Positions 41,728 through 54,825 are shown, counted from the first letter of the stretch. The stretch: DNA of 64,000 bases from Chondrosia reniformis (GCA_947172415.1 OX359199.1:3808001-3872000), one strand, 5' to 3'. Numbers and translations are program-made. The notes: a model not told the origin generated them from the letters alone.

Positions 41728-42800
41728 TTATTATTCTTTACTTCAGGCTTTTTAAACGGAGAAAAAGGAACAAACCAAAATAATTGCAAAACCTGAAGAA
41801 AAAGAGCCTTTAAGTCAAATACAGTGCACTGTAGTGGTGCATACTTAAGTATGTATATACTTAATAAATCTCGGACTGGGGGTTAATACATGTATATAGA
41901 ATAGAATAGAAATAGCAAATGTCATTTCAAGGTCCACCAGCCACGGCCAATAGGACTGTACCCGTTTTGTAAACCAATAATAAAAAAAAACAATAATAAT
42001 AAAAACAATTTCACTATGTATATCAGTCAACGCAATTATAATTGAAATATAGTGGAATAGACATGAAAATTATTTATGACCCACTTCCTCAGACTTTTTT
42101 AATTGGCAGATTATGTAGTGTAAATTGCATGTTAATAATTAGTTTGTCCGCAAAAAGGCTGATTAATGGGGTTGGTGGATTATCCAGATGACACAACATT
42201 TTGTTTTGTACGTACTAACTTATACACTTTAGTCCTAAGGCAACAGCAGTATAGTGAATTCTTGTATATTGGAGACTGAACAGCTTAAGAAGTTAATTGT
42301 TGATCATGAAATGGGAGTAACAAAGCCAGACAAGTTGAGACTACGATTTGAAAATGACCTTGACGAACAAGACGATAAGCTTGAAGTATACATGCACATT
42401 TTACGTATTGCCAACTTTATAAAGTTGATTTTTGTGTATTATTATTCTTTACTTAAGGCACCTGAAACAGAAAAATGAGGAAGCCAAAAAAATTGAAAAC
42501 ATCATGTCCGAAATTGATGAAAAAAACTGATAGTCAAATACAGTACACTGTACAGGTGCATACTAAAGTATGTATATACTTGTACCCCAGGCGATGGCAA
42601 CGGACGGCATTTGAATGAGTAATAAGTCCCTGCCAAGGGGGTAATACATGTATATAGAATAGAATAAAAATAGCAAATGTCATTTCAAGGTCACCTGTTT
42701 ATACCAGCCATGGCTGAAAGTGCTGTACCCATTGTAAACCAATAATAACAATAACAATAACAACAATTTCACTATAACAATCAATGAATTGATTGATATA
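41728..42800. repeat. Diverged tandem duplication, about 0.7 kb offset
   Basis: 41728-42050 and 42438-42800 share TTATTATTCTTTACTT, TCAAATACAGTxCACTGTA, GTATGTATATACTT, ATACATGTATATAGAATAGA, CAAATGTCATTTCAAGGTC and TTGTAAACCAATAATAA in the same order. In between, a plus-strand frame (42262 onward, ILETEQLKKLIVDHEMGVTK) and another at 42459 (HLKQKNEEAKKIENIMSEID) look like coiled-coil exons of the kinesin-like gene. Confidence 0.75.
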
Positions 42801-45800
42801 GTGAGTCTCATATATACTCATATATATGATACTCAGCAGAATACTTAGAATAGACTGTTTTCCTAGACATATGACTAAGGGAAACCCCATAGATCTTTAG
42901 ATAAAATTTAATGCCATTTTCCCATTCACCCCTAATAATTGTTTTCTAACATTTTGTACATCTTCTCAGATTTTTCTCTCTTAACGTGCTATACCTTGAT
43001 GCTCAATTTCTTATTAGGAAATGTACAAAGATACACTGGTACCTTATGGCTGTTCCTTAGGGAAGGCTGCCTTATAGTGATCATCACGTAACAAGCGCTA
43101 ATTAGTAAAGAATTTTGGTTTTTTAATCGTTTGAGTGAATGCGTTATTTAGCATTAGCGGTTACAGGATATAACTATGTATATAGACGTAAGGTAGTAGG
43201 GGGGGCTAAAGGCTTTCTTTGGGGTACATTGGTCTTAGTGATGTATCTCTCTGACCATAAGTCCAACTAACTTGCATTTTACAAGCAATATAACTAGGTA
43301 AATTGCGCATGATTTGGTGTCAACCATAATTTGATTGGCTACTCTGTTACCGAGATATTTTAATTTAAAGTCGAAAAATGTCACCTCAAAAAGTGTCAAA
43401 TAGCTCCACAAAAAAGCTATCTACTTCTGCATAAATGAGCTGAGAAGCACCAAATTTGGTATATATAATCTACAAGCATGGGTTCCAGGACTACGGGAGC
43501 GAATCGCCATTCTCACTTGTATTCTGGAATAATTCCTGTTTTCCAAAAAATCGCAATATCTTCGTCAAAACTTCGAGTACTCCAATTCGCTCCTGTCAGT
43601 TTGTGCACGCTTTGGGTGCCTTTACAGGCAAGTTGTCCGCGTTCGAATCGGTTGCAACGTAACAGACTAGTTAGATTTGCCACACCTTCGTTAACACTGA
43701 TTCTATACAAATTAATTACGGAAAAAACGGTCTTACCATATTTTCCCCTTAAACAAACATCAAATCGTAGAATTATCCATACGTACTGTATACAATAATC
43801 AGTTAGTTTAAAGGCCAGCGACTATAACGTTTATTCACAAGAGGAGAAAGTTAACTCGGTCGAATTTGGGCCCCATTAATTGTTGATTTCACACCTAATT
43901 TATCTATCACCTCCGTAAGTGTTTCTGATTGAATCTGCTATGCCGAAAGTAAAGAAGAGAGTCACTCAATATCAAGTAGGCAATTAACGCTTAAAATTTA
44001 ACACAAGATAACGCTTTCTTATTCCTTTAATAATTCAAGTTTAGAAGTAGAGACGGGTTTAAAAATCTAGATATGAAAAATAGACCACTAACCTAACCTC
44101 TGTACCAAAATTCGTGTCGTTTTGATTTAGACACGATAGCCCCCCTGCTACCTTAAAACAGCAGCCATATGTTGGCTTAATTGATTTGCATATGGTTTAT
44201 AATCGTCTCGCTTCGTATCATGTCTTATAATCGTCTCAGTTCGTATCTTATTAATGTCTTATATAATCGTGAAAACGGCTTTTCAGGGCCTCTAGTAATA
44301 CATTGCATAGTAGCTATAACATGATTCATTTCGCTAGCTAGCGTCGACTACTTAGTTTTATGCACCACTTGTTAACGAATAAATCGTATGCAGCAACTCT
44401 TGCAAAGCCGCAGTTGAACTTCAGAGCAACCTAATTAGCGATTGATATTACTCTTGGCTTTTTGGGGGGCATAATCTTCTCATTAATTACTATTGTAGAT
44501 GAATATTTGTGATCCTTAGTGTGAATAACACCTTACAGCGATCCTCAACCACTTGCGTCAACGTACAGTATACAAGTATATAATATCCCAGTTACACATC
44601 TTAGGATTTGTGCAACATTAACATCCAGCTATAAAATTTCACCGTTTGCATTACAAAAGTGTAAATCAAACAATGAATATACTTATTTGCTTATGAATAT
44701 GATTTAAATGTTGAGAAATGGCGTCTATTGCAGAAGTGAGGGAAGATTATGCGCTTAAGTTAGAAGATCCTCATAGTCATGTAGTAAACTTCATTGGATT
44801 CAGTGAGTGTCATTTAGTAAGAATTAAGAAGTCTGTTGGCGTCTGAGCTTTATTTCCTAAGATATGAAAGATTGAATAGCATTTACTAATCTATTAAATA
44901 ATAATATAAAGCGTAAGCCCTTTTTAACACTTTATATCTTCGATATTGGTTGTTCAATCTTGCTCAAATTTTAGACTTCACTGACATTTAAATAAGCGCT
45001 TCGATGTATACCGGTTTAAGGTAGCAAATCATTTCTTCTATAACAAAACATCTTATAAAAGTGTTTATGAAAAACCGTGAAAACACGCAGATCACTCATA
45101 TGGAGCCTGTGTAGTGATAGTTCCCATGACAACCTTTATGATGTAAAACTTGATTACAAGCGCTCCTTAAGAGATGAAGAGGGACTCACTAGTGGAACAT
45201 GTCCACACTTCCAATAAAAGTTGCTAACTAACATTCTTTTTTAATTTATTCTATATTACTTTAAAAACATTGTATCGCTAAACAAATTATATAGAATTGA
45301 AGCGCTATTCTTTCTTAATATTTTGGCTACAACAGCATCACGATTGCAGGTTTAAAGGAGAAGGTAAGCGGCCGTAAGTGATAGGTGCCAAATCGCCAAA
45401 AATGTTTTATTAGACAGTGGATAATACAAATATAGAATAAATGGTGACACCAATCTATGAAGGATAATGATATCTAACGATTGTATGTATACTCCTTTTA
45501 AATTCCAATTATAATCGAAAACGTATTTTTGTACCTTTATCGGGCGCCTCTAGTACTTCATATCTCAGTTAAGCAAGGGAATATTCCAGGAGTATACCTA
45601 CAACTTTTAGACTGTTACTTACAGAAGAGATTGATGTCAAAAAATGGTTAGATATACAATCCTCCACTGTCTAATAATCGGTTCGTTTTCCATTTGTCTC
45701 TTCTCCTTCGAGTAATGGTATTGTCATGTGATTATCAGCCAAAATTAGTAGTATAGCTTAGCCATCATACAATGACGTCTTATGACGTTGCATATACATC

Positions 45801-46476
45801 CAAATATTTGGTAACACGTTATACAAACATTAGACTTCCGAAGTTGATATGTCAAGTAAGGCTTCTCGGTAGCGATACAGTTTCCTTGATCGAAGTTTTT
45901 TGTTGTCGTAAGAGGTAAGTGGAAACAGTAGAGTATAAGCTGGTATTATGAGACAGAGGATATTATGAGACACTTCAGTGAAAGTTGATCAAATCTTGTT
46001 CACCTGTAGTTCTAACCACTAGCTAACTGCACCTAAAATAGTTCGCTCTGTACTGGTGGGAGTGGCTGTCCAGCCCTGTTTGAACTTTAAACTAATTACT
46101 GCAATCACATGGCAAGTGACCTTGAACTCGAGAACCCTCTCTAGAGCATGGTAAGCATTCTATGAGAATTTGTGTGCGTATTTCTTCTAAAAATTTGCTC
46201 CCTGCGCCCGCTTGACTCGACAGAACTATCTAAGTAAACCTTGGGCAACCTTACGCTAACGTATTTATGTAAGGTTCTGTGGAATTATGATAGCAATTTC
46301 CTGTTGTCAAACCTAACTGTAGCTGTATATATATATAGGCATTGATTGAGGTTGCAAGGTTATATTAGTCATAGTCGGATGAAATCAAACCCTACAAGTG
46401 CGAACATATTTATCAATATTCTCATTGACCATTGTTGTGTTACTCTACTTCATATTCATTAACACACCTACCATAG
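42801..46476. other. Gene-free region
   Basis: I see no supportable gene. It contains a small MITE at 45408-45677. Frames at 43456-43798 overlap each other on both strands without domain similarity. Confidence 0.45.
45408..45677. mobile_element. 270-bp MITE with perfect 15-bp terminal inverted repeats
   Basis: TTATTAGACAGTGGA at the left end is repeated exactly in inverted form (TCCACTGTCTAATAA) at the right. There is no ORF inside. Confidence 0.6.
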
Positions 46477-48460
46477 ATGGCTGCTAAATGTAAGCAATAG
46501 AGTGATGTGAGCATGGCTGCTGCTGTTGAACAGGTCCAGAAGCAAGAATTGTCACTAAGAGAAGCATCGAGATTGTACAACATTCCCTTGGAGACACTTA
46601 GAAGAAGAGTGAATGGAACAGTGGCAATAGATTTTCGACCTGGACAAAGAATGGTCTTTACAGAAGATGAAGAGACAAAACTAGCCGATTACCTACTTCA
46701 AATGAGCGAAATGGGGTATGGACTGACCTGTGAAGGAGTAATGGGAATGGCTTATTCAATCATTGAGAGAAGCAAACAACCACATCCATTCCAGAATGGA
46801 AGTGCAGGAAGGGCTTGGTTTGAAGGGTTTATGAGGCGAAAGCCCTACCTGACAATAAGGTCCCCTCAGTCATTGTCATATTGTTGAGCTATCTCTGCTA
46901 ACAAAGTAACCATTAATGACTTCTTCGGTAAACTAGGGTCTCTTTATGGAAAGCTTAATCTGATATCAAAACCAATGCAAATCTTCAATTGTGACGAGAC
47001 TGGAGTAACAGTTGTTTTCAAGCCAAACAAAATCATTGCAGAGTTAGGGAAAAAACATGTGTATGCCCTATCAGCTGCTGGAAGGGGGAAAACACATACC
47101 ATTTTGTCATGTGTGTCAGCAGCTGGATTTATGGTACCCCCAATGATAATCTACCCACGCAAAACGTGTGTGCCAGATAAGCTGAAGGAAGGAGCATTCC
47201 CCAACACCCTGTTAAAAAAGAGTGAGAGTGGCTGGATAAATTCTGAATTGTTTGTCGAATGGTTTACATTTTTTCTAAAAAGCATTCCACCAGTTCGTCC
47301 TGTTTTGCTAGTACAAGATGGCCATAGCTCTCATGTTTGTATTGAATTGATTGAGATGGCACGTGCCAATGATGTGTGCCTATTATGTTTGCCAGCTCAT
47401 ACCTCACACATTCTCCAACCATTAGATGTTGGGGTTTTCAAATCGTTCAAATCCAATTTCAACAAAGCTTGTGGTAACTACATGAAACAGAATCCGGGAA
47501 GGGTCATCACCACTGATACATTGACCTCAATTGGGGGACAAGCATATCCAACTGCATTCACTACAGTGAATATCTTGAGTGGGTTTAAGAAGACAGAAAT
47601 TTATCCTTTAATCCGAGCTCAGTTGATGACCAGCAACTGGCACCATCTAATGCACTCTCAACTCTTACCACTACAGCTACTTCGAATTTGCCAGAGCAGC
47701 CACTTCCAGAGGATGTACCAAGTGACAAACAGCCTGCCCTTTTTTCACCAGAGAAGGAGAAACGCTTCACACAATGGTTTGAGGAAGGCTACAACATTCT
47801 AGATGAATAATACATTGCATGGGTTAGAATTAATCACCCCGAACACTACTTAATTAGGTGTTGGTAGTAGCTCAAATGTGTCGGCTACTTCAGGTACAAA
47901 TCATATGCTTGCGACCAAGACATCTAGCTGCCCAAGTTCTCTAGATCAGCAGTCTAAAAATGACATATTAAGTGACATTCTCGTCCTGCCCTAGCCTAAA
48001 GACAAGTCTGGGCGGAAAAGAAAGGCTGGTATCAACCAAAAAACGGTTTGTCTTACTGATGATGAGGTTTTTGATGGTCTAAAGGCTGAAGACTAAAAGA
48101 AGAGAGAAAATAAGCTGAAAAGGATTGAAAGAGAACAAATTCGTGAGAAGAAAAAGGCTGAGAAAGAGAGATTAAAAAAAGAAAAAGAAACAATAGGAGT
48201 TGGCAAAACAATCAAGAATGGCAAGTGAAGGTCCAGAAGAACTGGACAGAATGCTCAGTGGACTCACTCTTGATGGAAATGATTCGGATCATGCAGTATG
48301 CCCGAAATGTGGTCTACTATACTCAGCCGATTAAGAAAACCTATGGGTCTATTTTGACAAGTGTTCTTCGTGGTACGATTTTAAATGTACCGAGTTAAGA
48401 AGTCAGAGACACCTCCCTCCCACTTATATTTGTGAATCCTGCAAAAAGGTTCAACTTTAG
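46477..48460 (+). pseudogene. pogo/Tigger-type transposase with C-terminal PHD finger, broken
   Basis: The frame opens at 46477 (MAAKCKQ, TAG at 46498, then SDVSMAAAVEQVQKQELSLR) with a pipsqueak-type helix-turn-helix (EASRLYNIPLETLRRRV). A TGA at 46885 follows SPQSLSYC. The DDE_1 core shows NCDETG, VQDGHSSH and LQPLDVGVFKSFK, so all three catalytic acidic residues remain. A +1 shift near 47610 moves the tail (DQQLAPSNALST) to another frame. It ends with a Lys/Glu-rich stretch and a zinc finger, CPKCGLLYSAD-stop-ENLWVYFDKCSSWYDFKC...YICESC, resembling a PHD finger. Such PHD tails occur on some animal pogo transposases. Terminal repeats were not identified. Confidence 0.85.
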
Positions 48461-50478
48461 TGTGTGACCCTTAATTGGAACACCTGTCCACTATTTGTAC
48501 AAGTATGATTGTTTTTAATGTTAAATGTTTTATGATTTTAGATACATATGGATGTGTGCATGAAGTGTAGAAAATTTGAAGTGAATACATTGAGTAACAA
48601 TGGAGTTATTACATTTTGTGATTTCCTGTTTCATAATAGCACCGGTTACTCTAAGCATATTGCATGTCTACTAATATCTATGTAATTAACAATGGCGAAA
48701 ATGTGTGAGCAATTAACGAAGTATAATCAAAAGAAAATAGAATGTTTCGGTTATGTAGGCCTTTATTGGCCCTCCTCCGTGTTGGCCTTCCTCCACTATA
48801 CTATATGAATTGCTCATAAGTTTTCACAATTGATAATTTAACATCGATAACGACTAGTGATGACTCGTGACGTTTCAGTGGCTGGTGCTCCACTTCATGC
48901 GCAGGTCACATGCTAGAGACATTTCCGACTGGAATATGAAACCTCTGTAGACGCTAATATGACGATTTACAAAAATCGGAAATTCGTAGACATGTTTCAC
49001 ATGCTCTCCCAAGGGCCAAGCGAGGAAGAGGGAGGCCAAAGCTGTCGGAAGATGAGAAACAGCAACGCAAAGACCTTTGAAATCTTAAGCTGACGAAGAA
49101 CAAGAAGGAAGAACCAGAGAAGGTAGTGTACGAAGTGACATACTTTGTCAGATGATGACCTGTTTCCATCAGTAACCATCAATCCACATATTGTACGTTG
49201 GTTGTGTTCCAGAATCCATGTTTTATCCATACGTACATACATAGTATAACGTATCAATTTTGTCTAATGTGTAGAGCTGGAGAAGGATCGTTTGGAGAAG
49301 CAGCTACAACCAAAGCAGAGAGGGAGAAAGAAATGTTGTAAGAGGGGAACACTGAAGAATGTCAGTGGAATTCTACAAATATAAAGACGTTATCATGTGG
49401 TTGACCTTCATGTAGGACTTGCAGTATATAAAGAGTAAATAATGTGTTATATATTTGTTTTTAATTATTAATCCATTAAAAATACATTCTCATTTAATGT
49501 AGTAATCATGCATCATTGAACAGGCATATTCTCCACTGTTTCACCTCCAGCTCTAATAACTGATCATGATATGTTGTATTAATATTAGGGAGGGATCAGT
49601 TTGGTAATGGTATGTAATTGTTATGGATGGCTGACTAGCTACTTGAGTATATATAGTTCTGCTATCTCCACACTGTCCAAATAACAAGCATCGTATATAT
49701 GAATGCGTCCAACTAACTGAGAGGAGGTTATTAGACTCTCTTATATTGCAAAATTATTTATACTACTATATAGACTATATGTAGATGCTATAGTTTATTA
49801 GCTATAAAGTAAACACACGCCACAATGAATATGGTAACTTTATCAACAACAAAACATATTATTTTCCTCGGTTTATAACAAGTACACAGCTCATGAAATA
49901 TGATGAAATATTTATTAGAATTGTTTTCAACATATACTCCTCTGATTGTCCGACTATTTGTGGACCATAATATAAGAGAATTTGGGGCTTCTCCTTGAAC
50001 TAAAGCGTCTGCTTTACACACTTATGTACTCCATAGAATCTAATATCTGTAGTACGTATACTATTGGACTAATTCCGAGTCAATTTTGCAATTGGTTTAC
50101 TGGATATGCCTATCAAATACCATGACTGAAGGTGTTTTTAGTGCTTTGTCACAATTTCTTGTTCATGTTTGCTTTGAGTTGGATTTTGGAGGTATGAAAA
50201 TTTATACAAAAGCAGATAGATCTGTCACTAATCCACGTTTATGTTCATTTAATTGCTTTACAAGTTCAGTTGAAATGATCACTCTGACTGATCTACCTGA
50301 TGAATTGTGTTTTGGAAAGACTTATTAGATTTACTGTATGCATCCTGTACTAAATGTGAGTAGCTATAGAGGATAAATAACTACTGATTTTGCTTTATTG
50401 CATAATAGTATTAATATGGCGAATCTAGGTGTAGTAGTAAGCTAAGGGATTTTCCTTTAGGCTTAGCGATTTCGAAAA
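48461..50478. other. Gene-poor stretch
   Basis: At 49010-49078 a plus-strand frame reads AKRGRGRPKLSEDEKQQRK, with an AT-hook-like core (RGRGRP); a later piece at about 49277 (LEKDRLEKQL) may belong with it. Neither forms a full gene. Otherwise nothing is seen. Confidence 0.35.
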
Positions 50479-50836
50479 TGGCTGCGGAAGGTACGTACCT
50501 ACCACTATTATTAGTGGTGTATGTGCACCAATTGATCAGTGTTTGTTAGTACTTGGTATCACTACAGATTCCTACACCCAGTCTTGACGATGCTTATATG
50601 CCTAGATAAATGAAAGGAATTACCCCATTTTTCTTGGCCAGAATACAGCCATACTGCTGGAAATGTCCATGTCCAGTAACTTGGCACATAACCTTCTCAA
50701 GGTCATCAAGGCTTGGATTGATGGTGACAGGAAGCTGGTGGATGGGGTAGAAGTGAGCCCCACTTGGGATTATCTTCTGCAGGCCCTCCAGAACCCATTC
50801 ATTGACAAGGCAGATATGGTCTTATCCATTTGTGTA
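50479..50836 (+). CDS. Partial gene: start exon plus death-fold-like exon
   Basis: ATGGCTGCGGAAG precedes a GTACGT donor at 50479-50491. After TTGGCCAG, an exon from about 50642 to 50836 reads MSMSSNLAHNLLKVIKAWID and continues VSPTWDYLLQALQNPFIDKA, ending at a GTATAT donor. The W-x(n)-P.W..L..AL pattern and helical character resemble death-fold domains that are abundant in sponges. The domain normally begins earlier, so a 5' helix is missing. A repeat starts 50 bases downstream and no later exon is found, so the gene is partial or broken. Confidence 0.4.
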
Positions 50837-50884
50837 GGTATATTACGGTACATATAGTGAATGTCTCAGTATATTACCAACCCC

Positions 50885-51425
50885 AACAAAAGTATACTTT
50901 TATATATATATATATATATTTTTCCTTGCAATTGTCCATGTGTAGGAATAAGGAGTGTTATATATTATGCATGTTTAAATACAATCAAGTACTACACAGT
51001 GCAAGTTACAAATGTAGACACAAATGCAAGTGACTCCCAAGATAATCACATTGAGGTATATAATATAATACGGATGCGAATGACTCCCAAAATTATCACA
51101 ATCAGGTATATTAAACGCTACAAGATTAAATTCTCAACTGCTGCATACAGAGTATTGATTATTGGCTGAGACCCCTTGCATGAGACTGTAATTTTGCTGC
51201 ATGATAATGGCATGCAGATGATCATCTTCAGTCTATACTAAAGTGTGAAAAGGTATTGGAAGGCCGTCTGTTTAACCGTATATGATCTGTAGAGACTACT
51301 ATTCTGTATGTAGCAGTTGAGAATTTCAGTGTGGCTAAAGTCTTGTGGCGTTTAATATACCTGATTGTGATTATTTTGTGAGTCATTATATATATAAGCC
51401 CCCTTATAGAAGGGCCATGGGGACT
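50885..51425. mobile_element. Dispersed repeat, copy 1 (second copy at 59785-60460)
   Basis: Shared blocks include CTTGCAATTGTCCATGTGTA, TTATGCATGTTTAAATACAA, ATTATCACAATCAGGTATAT, TTGCTGCATGATAATGGCAT and GAGAATTTCAGTGTGGCTAA. Internal inverted segments (ACTCCCAAxATxATCACA and its complement) make it foldback-like. Frames inside are repeat translations. Confidence 0.75.
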
Positions 51426-51954
51426 TACAGTACAGATTGAAACTGACTAATACTCTTCCATACAGCTACTATAGTAAATGTGATTAAATTTTGATGATTA
51501 TTGCTTGGCTAGTAGTTAATGTACAACATCTTTTGGTTACTGTGTTAGAAACCTGTATATAAGAAACTGACGACACCGCAGTCAGCAGTGTGTAGGAAAC
51601 TGTACTAGGTTTAGCAACCTTTGGAAAAAGTAATACTACTGATATCATCCTGGTCAAATTCATACAACACAATTAATGCAGCAGAGAATACGTATATAAG
51701 AAACTACCAATAAAATAGCTAAATTTACTATTGAGTTTTATCTTTTAGCCCTCTATCATGCAGTTATCTCTCAATAACCATCTGTAATAGAAATGTATGT
51801 ATATATATTTGAATGGATCATGTCTGTATATATAAATAGGTTGCGATGATTTAATTAAGTATACCACTTTCCTATTATATCATAACATGCTTCTATATAA
51901 AATAACATTTGAAGGAAATACTTTGAAGACTGCTATGTATTCTAGGTATTTTTA

Positions 51955-54427
51955 AGGGAGATATCTGGTGCCCTAGTCTTTACAGAATTGAATCCTAAAA
52001 AGAAGAGGACTGATATTAAAAGCAAAAGAGAGGAAAAAAGCTCAAAGTAAAGTAACCTTATACGAAATGATTAAAGAAAAAAAGTTGAAGGACTACCCAA
52101 GTACGCCAACACCAAGTCCAAAGAAGGTTTTACCACAAGCTGAGAATAAGAAAGATAGACACAAAAGGAAGGTGGGCATATTAGATTAACTACAGATATT
52201 AGATAACTTTCACAAGTCAGAAGGAACTGTTAAACCCCTAATAATAGCCATTGTTGAGAAAAATGTATCTTTAGGTAACTGAGCTCTATGTTTCCCCTCA
52301 TAATGAGGCAACTCCCCTATTAATACTTAGTACCACATCAGCTGTACGGGGATCAAGTGTTGCCTTTGGATACAACTTTAGTGTACTGAATAGCCCACAC
52401 GAAGTAACCAAAATTAAACCAGAGCTACAGATTCCTTTGGCTTAAGAGGATTCATCTTTCCATTCAGATTATTATTTCAGACTTCAATGGTAATGGAACT
52501 GATGAAAGATTACCTGCTTCTTTTACCACATTTCAAATGAGTGTTGCTATTGCTATACATGGTGTGGGAGGAATGCTAGTGCATTAATAGCCAGCTTTAT
52601 AGTTAACCATATAGGACGATAAATATTAACACAACATCACAATATAAGGAGAGCATATAATTATGTGTCATTCAGTAGCTTGTGTTATTCCTTGCAGGAA
52701 GAATTCCATGCTACTAAACAATATACCCATCATAGTAGGTGGACTGTTAGAGACAGTGGCTGTTCATCCGTTTATCCTCATAATTGGCCGATTTGGAGTT
52801 GGCCTGAACAATGGTCTGTTGAGAATAGTAACCTCTAATACTGTGTCTCCATATCTAATATATACATATATACTCACTCATTATATACCTCATAAAACAA
52901 GCAATGTAACGATGGTATATATGTATATAAACCCTATATCTACAGGCATTGGTACTATCAGTTATAATATCCAGAAACATGCATATTCATGATTTGTATT
53001 TCCTATTTGTGGTTAATGAATTTCATTAACACATCATGAATAAAAATTGTTATAATTAGGTGCACCCACCACCTATATATACAATGAACCACAAACATAA
53101 AAGTATATGTAATTGACATATGCCTTAATCTTATTAAAGCAGCTATACAGCCAGCATTCTACTTAACTGACAAAAATGTATGTATACTACATATATGTAG
53201 GTGCTAGAACTGTACTAGTACCAGTGTATCTCTCTGAAATATCCCCTCTAAGATGGAGAGGAATAATTACATCAGCACATCAACTCAGCACAGTGGCAGC
53301 AACATTATTGGTCGACATATTATCATTACAGGAAGTAAGTCATATCAGCTTTAAACCACAACTGTAATTGGAAGGGTGTTTTGTATCCTTTAATGCATGC
53401 AAAACCAGCTATTCACTGTTTTAGTTACATAAATTCTTCACAGAAGTGTTGCAGCATAATAGATATATTTATGCAAAGGATATGAAATGTACAATTTGTA
53501 TATCCATTTTTGGACATGTAAGTATACTTATGTCAAATTAGTCAGTAACTCTTCTTCCACCTAACCATAGATCCTCGGAAAAGCATTGTATAGATGGAGG
53601 ATATTACTGGGACTAACTCTGTTGCCAGCTGTTTTTCAACTACATACTAACATTGCCATTTTGTCCAGAGAGTCTAAGACATTTGTACATATATAAGGAA
53701 GATACAGAGAAAGCTGAGAGAGGTATACAAACTTAAAGCTAACATTTACAGTTAGTAACTTATCTACGTATGTACATATCTTATATATACGTTATATTTG
53801 ATTTTTGTATTTCTTACCATAATCTGTGGGTTTAATTACATATAACTTTAGGGATGATAAGAAGAACAAAAGATCTTAGCAAAGAATTACAATATTACGA
53901 AAGGGATAAAAGAGAAATTCAAGGAAAAGCAAAGTTTAAGTGGTTAGAAATAGTCATGAATGGTGGCATGAGAAGGGCCCTTTTCACAAGTATTGGAATT
54001 CACCTTTCCCCACACTTGGCAGGAATAGGAGTAGTATGTGGGATTGTATATACGTACATTTACAATAAAACTTACCAATATACTTGTCAATACATGGAAA
54101 ATTAACTAATCAGCAGTTAAGATTAATACGTATGTACTGTATGTGTATATATGCATAAAATTTAAAATGTTCAGTGATTTGGGGATCTACATATACATAC
54201 ATGTACTGATCAATTGAAAGCTAGGTATATGACAGTACGCACATGTAATTAAAGACTGGCTGGCTAATAAACATATTGGTGTATACACAGTATTATCATT
54301 TGCAAGCTCTCTCCTTCCCTTATAGATACTCTACTACAGTACAGCTATTTTCAAAGCAGCTAAAGTTCAGTCTGAGTTAGCCACCGTTTTTACTGGAATA
54401 GCCTTACGGCTATCAACCATTTTTGTA
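51955..54427 (+). pseudogene. GLUT/SLC2A-family sugar transporter, frameshifted and 3' truncated
   Basis: Recognisable pieces in order: a basic N-terminal exon ending 52171 (KDYPSTPTPSPKKVLPQAEN), exon 52275-~52445 (PLLILSTTSAVRGSSVAFGY, with NSPHEV), exon ~52482-52581, exon 52697-52813 (GRKNSMLL and GRFGVGLNNG), exon 53201-53334 (VPVYLSEISPLRWRG), exon 53571-53722 (PAVFQL, then after a +1 shift LPFCPESLRHLYIY), exon 53852-54033 and exon 54326-54427 (ILYYSTAIF). These are GLUT signatures of the first seven or so membrane segments: GRK loop, PxYxSEIxP and PESPR-like. The later half is absent; the sequence after 54427 becomes repeats and a retrotransposon fragment. The second exon has no good donor. 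I judge it non-functional. Confidence 0.75.
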
Positions 54428-54592
54428 GTATGTTAAACACACATGTGGAACAGTATATGTATGCATGTCTAGTAATGTATACTTTAAGTATCATTCGGAA
54501 GGTTTCTGTGTGTCTAGGTTGCTGCATTATATAATGATATGGAAACTCCACTAGCCTAAAAAATATCACTGGACCATATCGAAGTCACTTAA

Positions 54593-54632
54593 TTCAAACG
54601 TTTCGGCCCAATCCTGGGCCCTCATCAGTGAA
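54593..54632 (-). ncRNA. Hammerhead-ribozyme-like motif, Penelope-element type
   Basis: Minus strand: TTCA (stem I), CTGATGA, stem II GGGCCC-AGGATT-GGGCC (five GC pairs with one extra G), GAAA, a palindromic ACGT stem III, T17, then TGAA closing stem I. The core matches the hammerhead consensus CUGANGA...GAAA. The self-complementary ACGT suggests action as a dimer, as described for hammerheads of Penelope-like elements. No reverse transcriptase of that class is adjacent. Confidence 0.6.
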
Positions 54633-54684
54633 AGATAATGTTACAAAAATGGCAGATGTTTATATACACATGAATGTTGTAAAT

Positions 54685-54825
54685 TGGTGACAGGGGGTTA
54701 GGAGAGGAAGTGAATGCTAGTAATAATAATAATAAAATAGGTGTCAGAGGTGAGGAGAGGGAGTGAATGATAATAATAGTAATAATAAAATAGGTGACAG
54801 GGGGTGAGGAGAGGAAGTGAATGAG
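54685..54825. repeat. Three-unit tandem repeat, about 55-60 bp
   Basis: Units read GTGACAGGGGGTTAGGAGAG-GAAGTGAATG with (TAA)n between them; the second unit has GTGTCAGAGGTGAGGAGAGG. Confidence 0.85.

Noticed and set aside
43456-43798. Three overlapping frames on both strands
   Set aside because: Mutually exclusive frames with no domain or splice signal; probably chance in a less AT-rich patch.
50830-51169. Frames of 67 and 102 codons, and 60142-60378 on the minus strand
   Set aside because: They are parts of the dispersed foldback repeat, related to each other by copy and not by selection.
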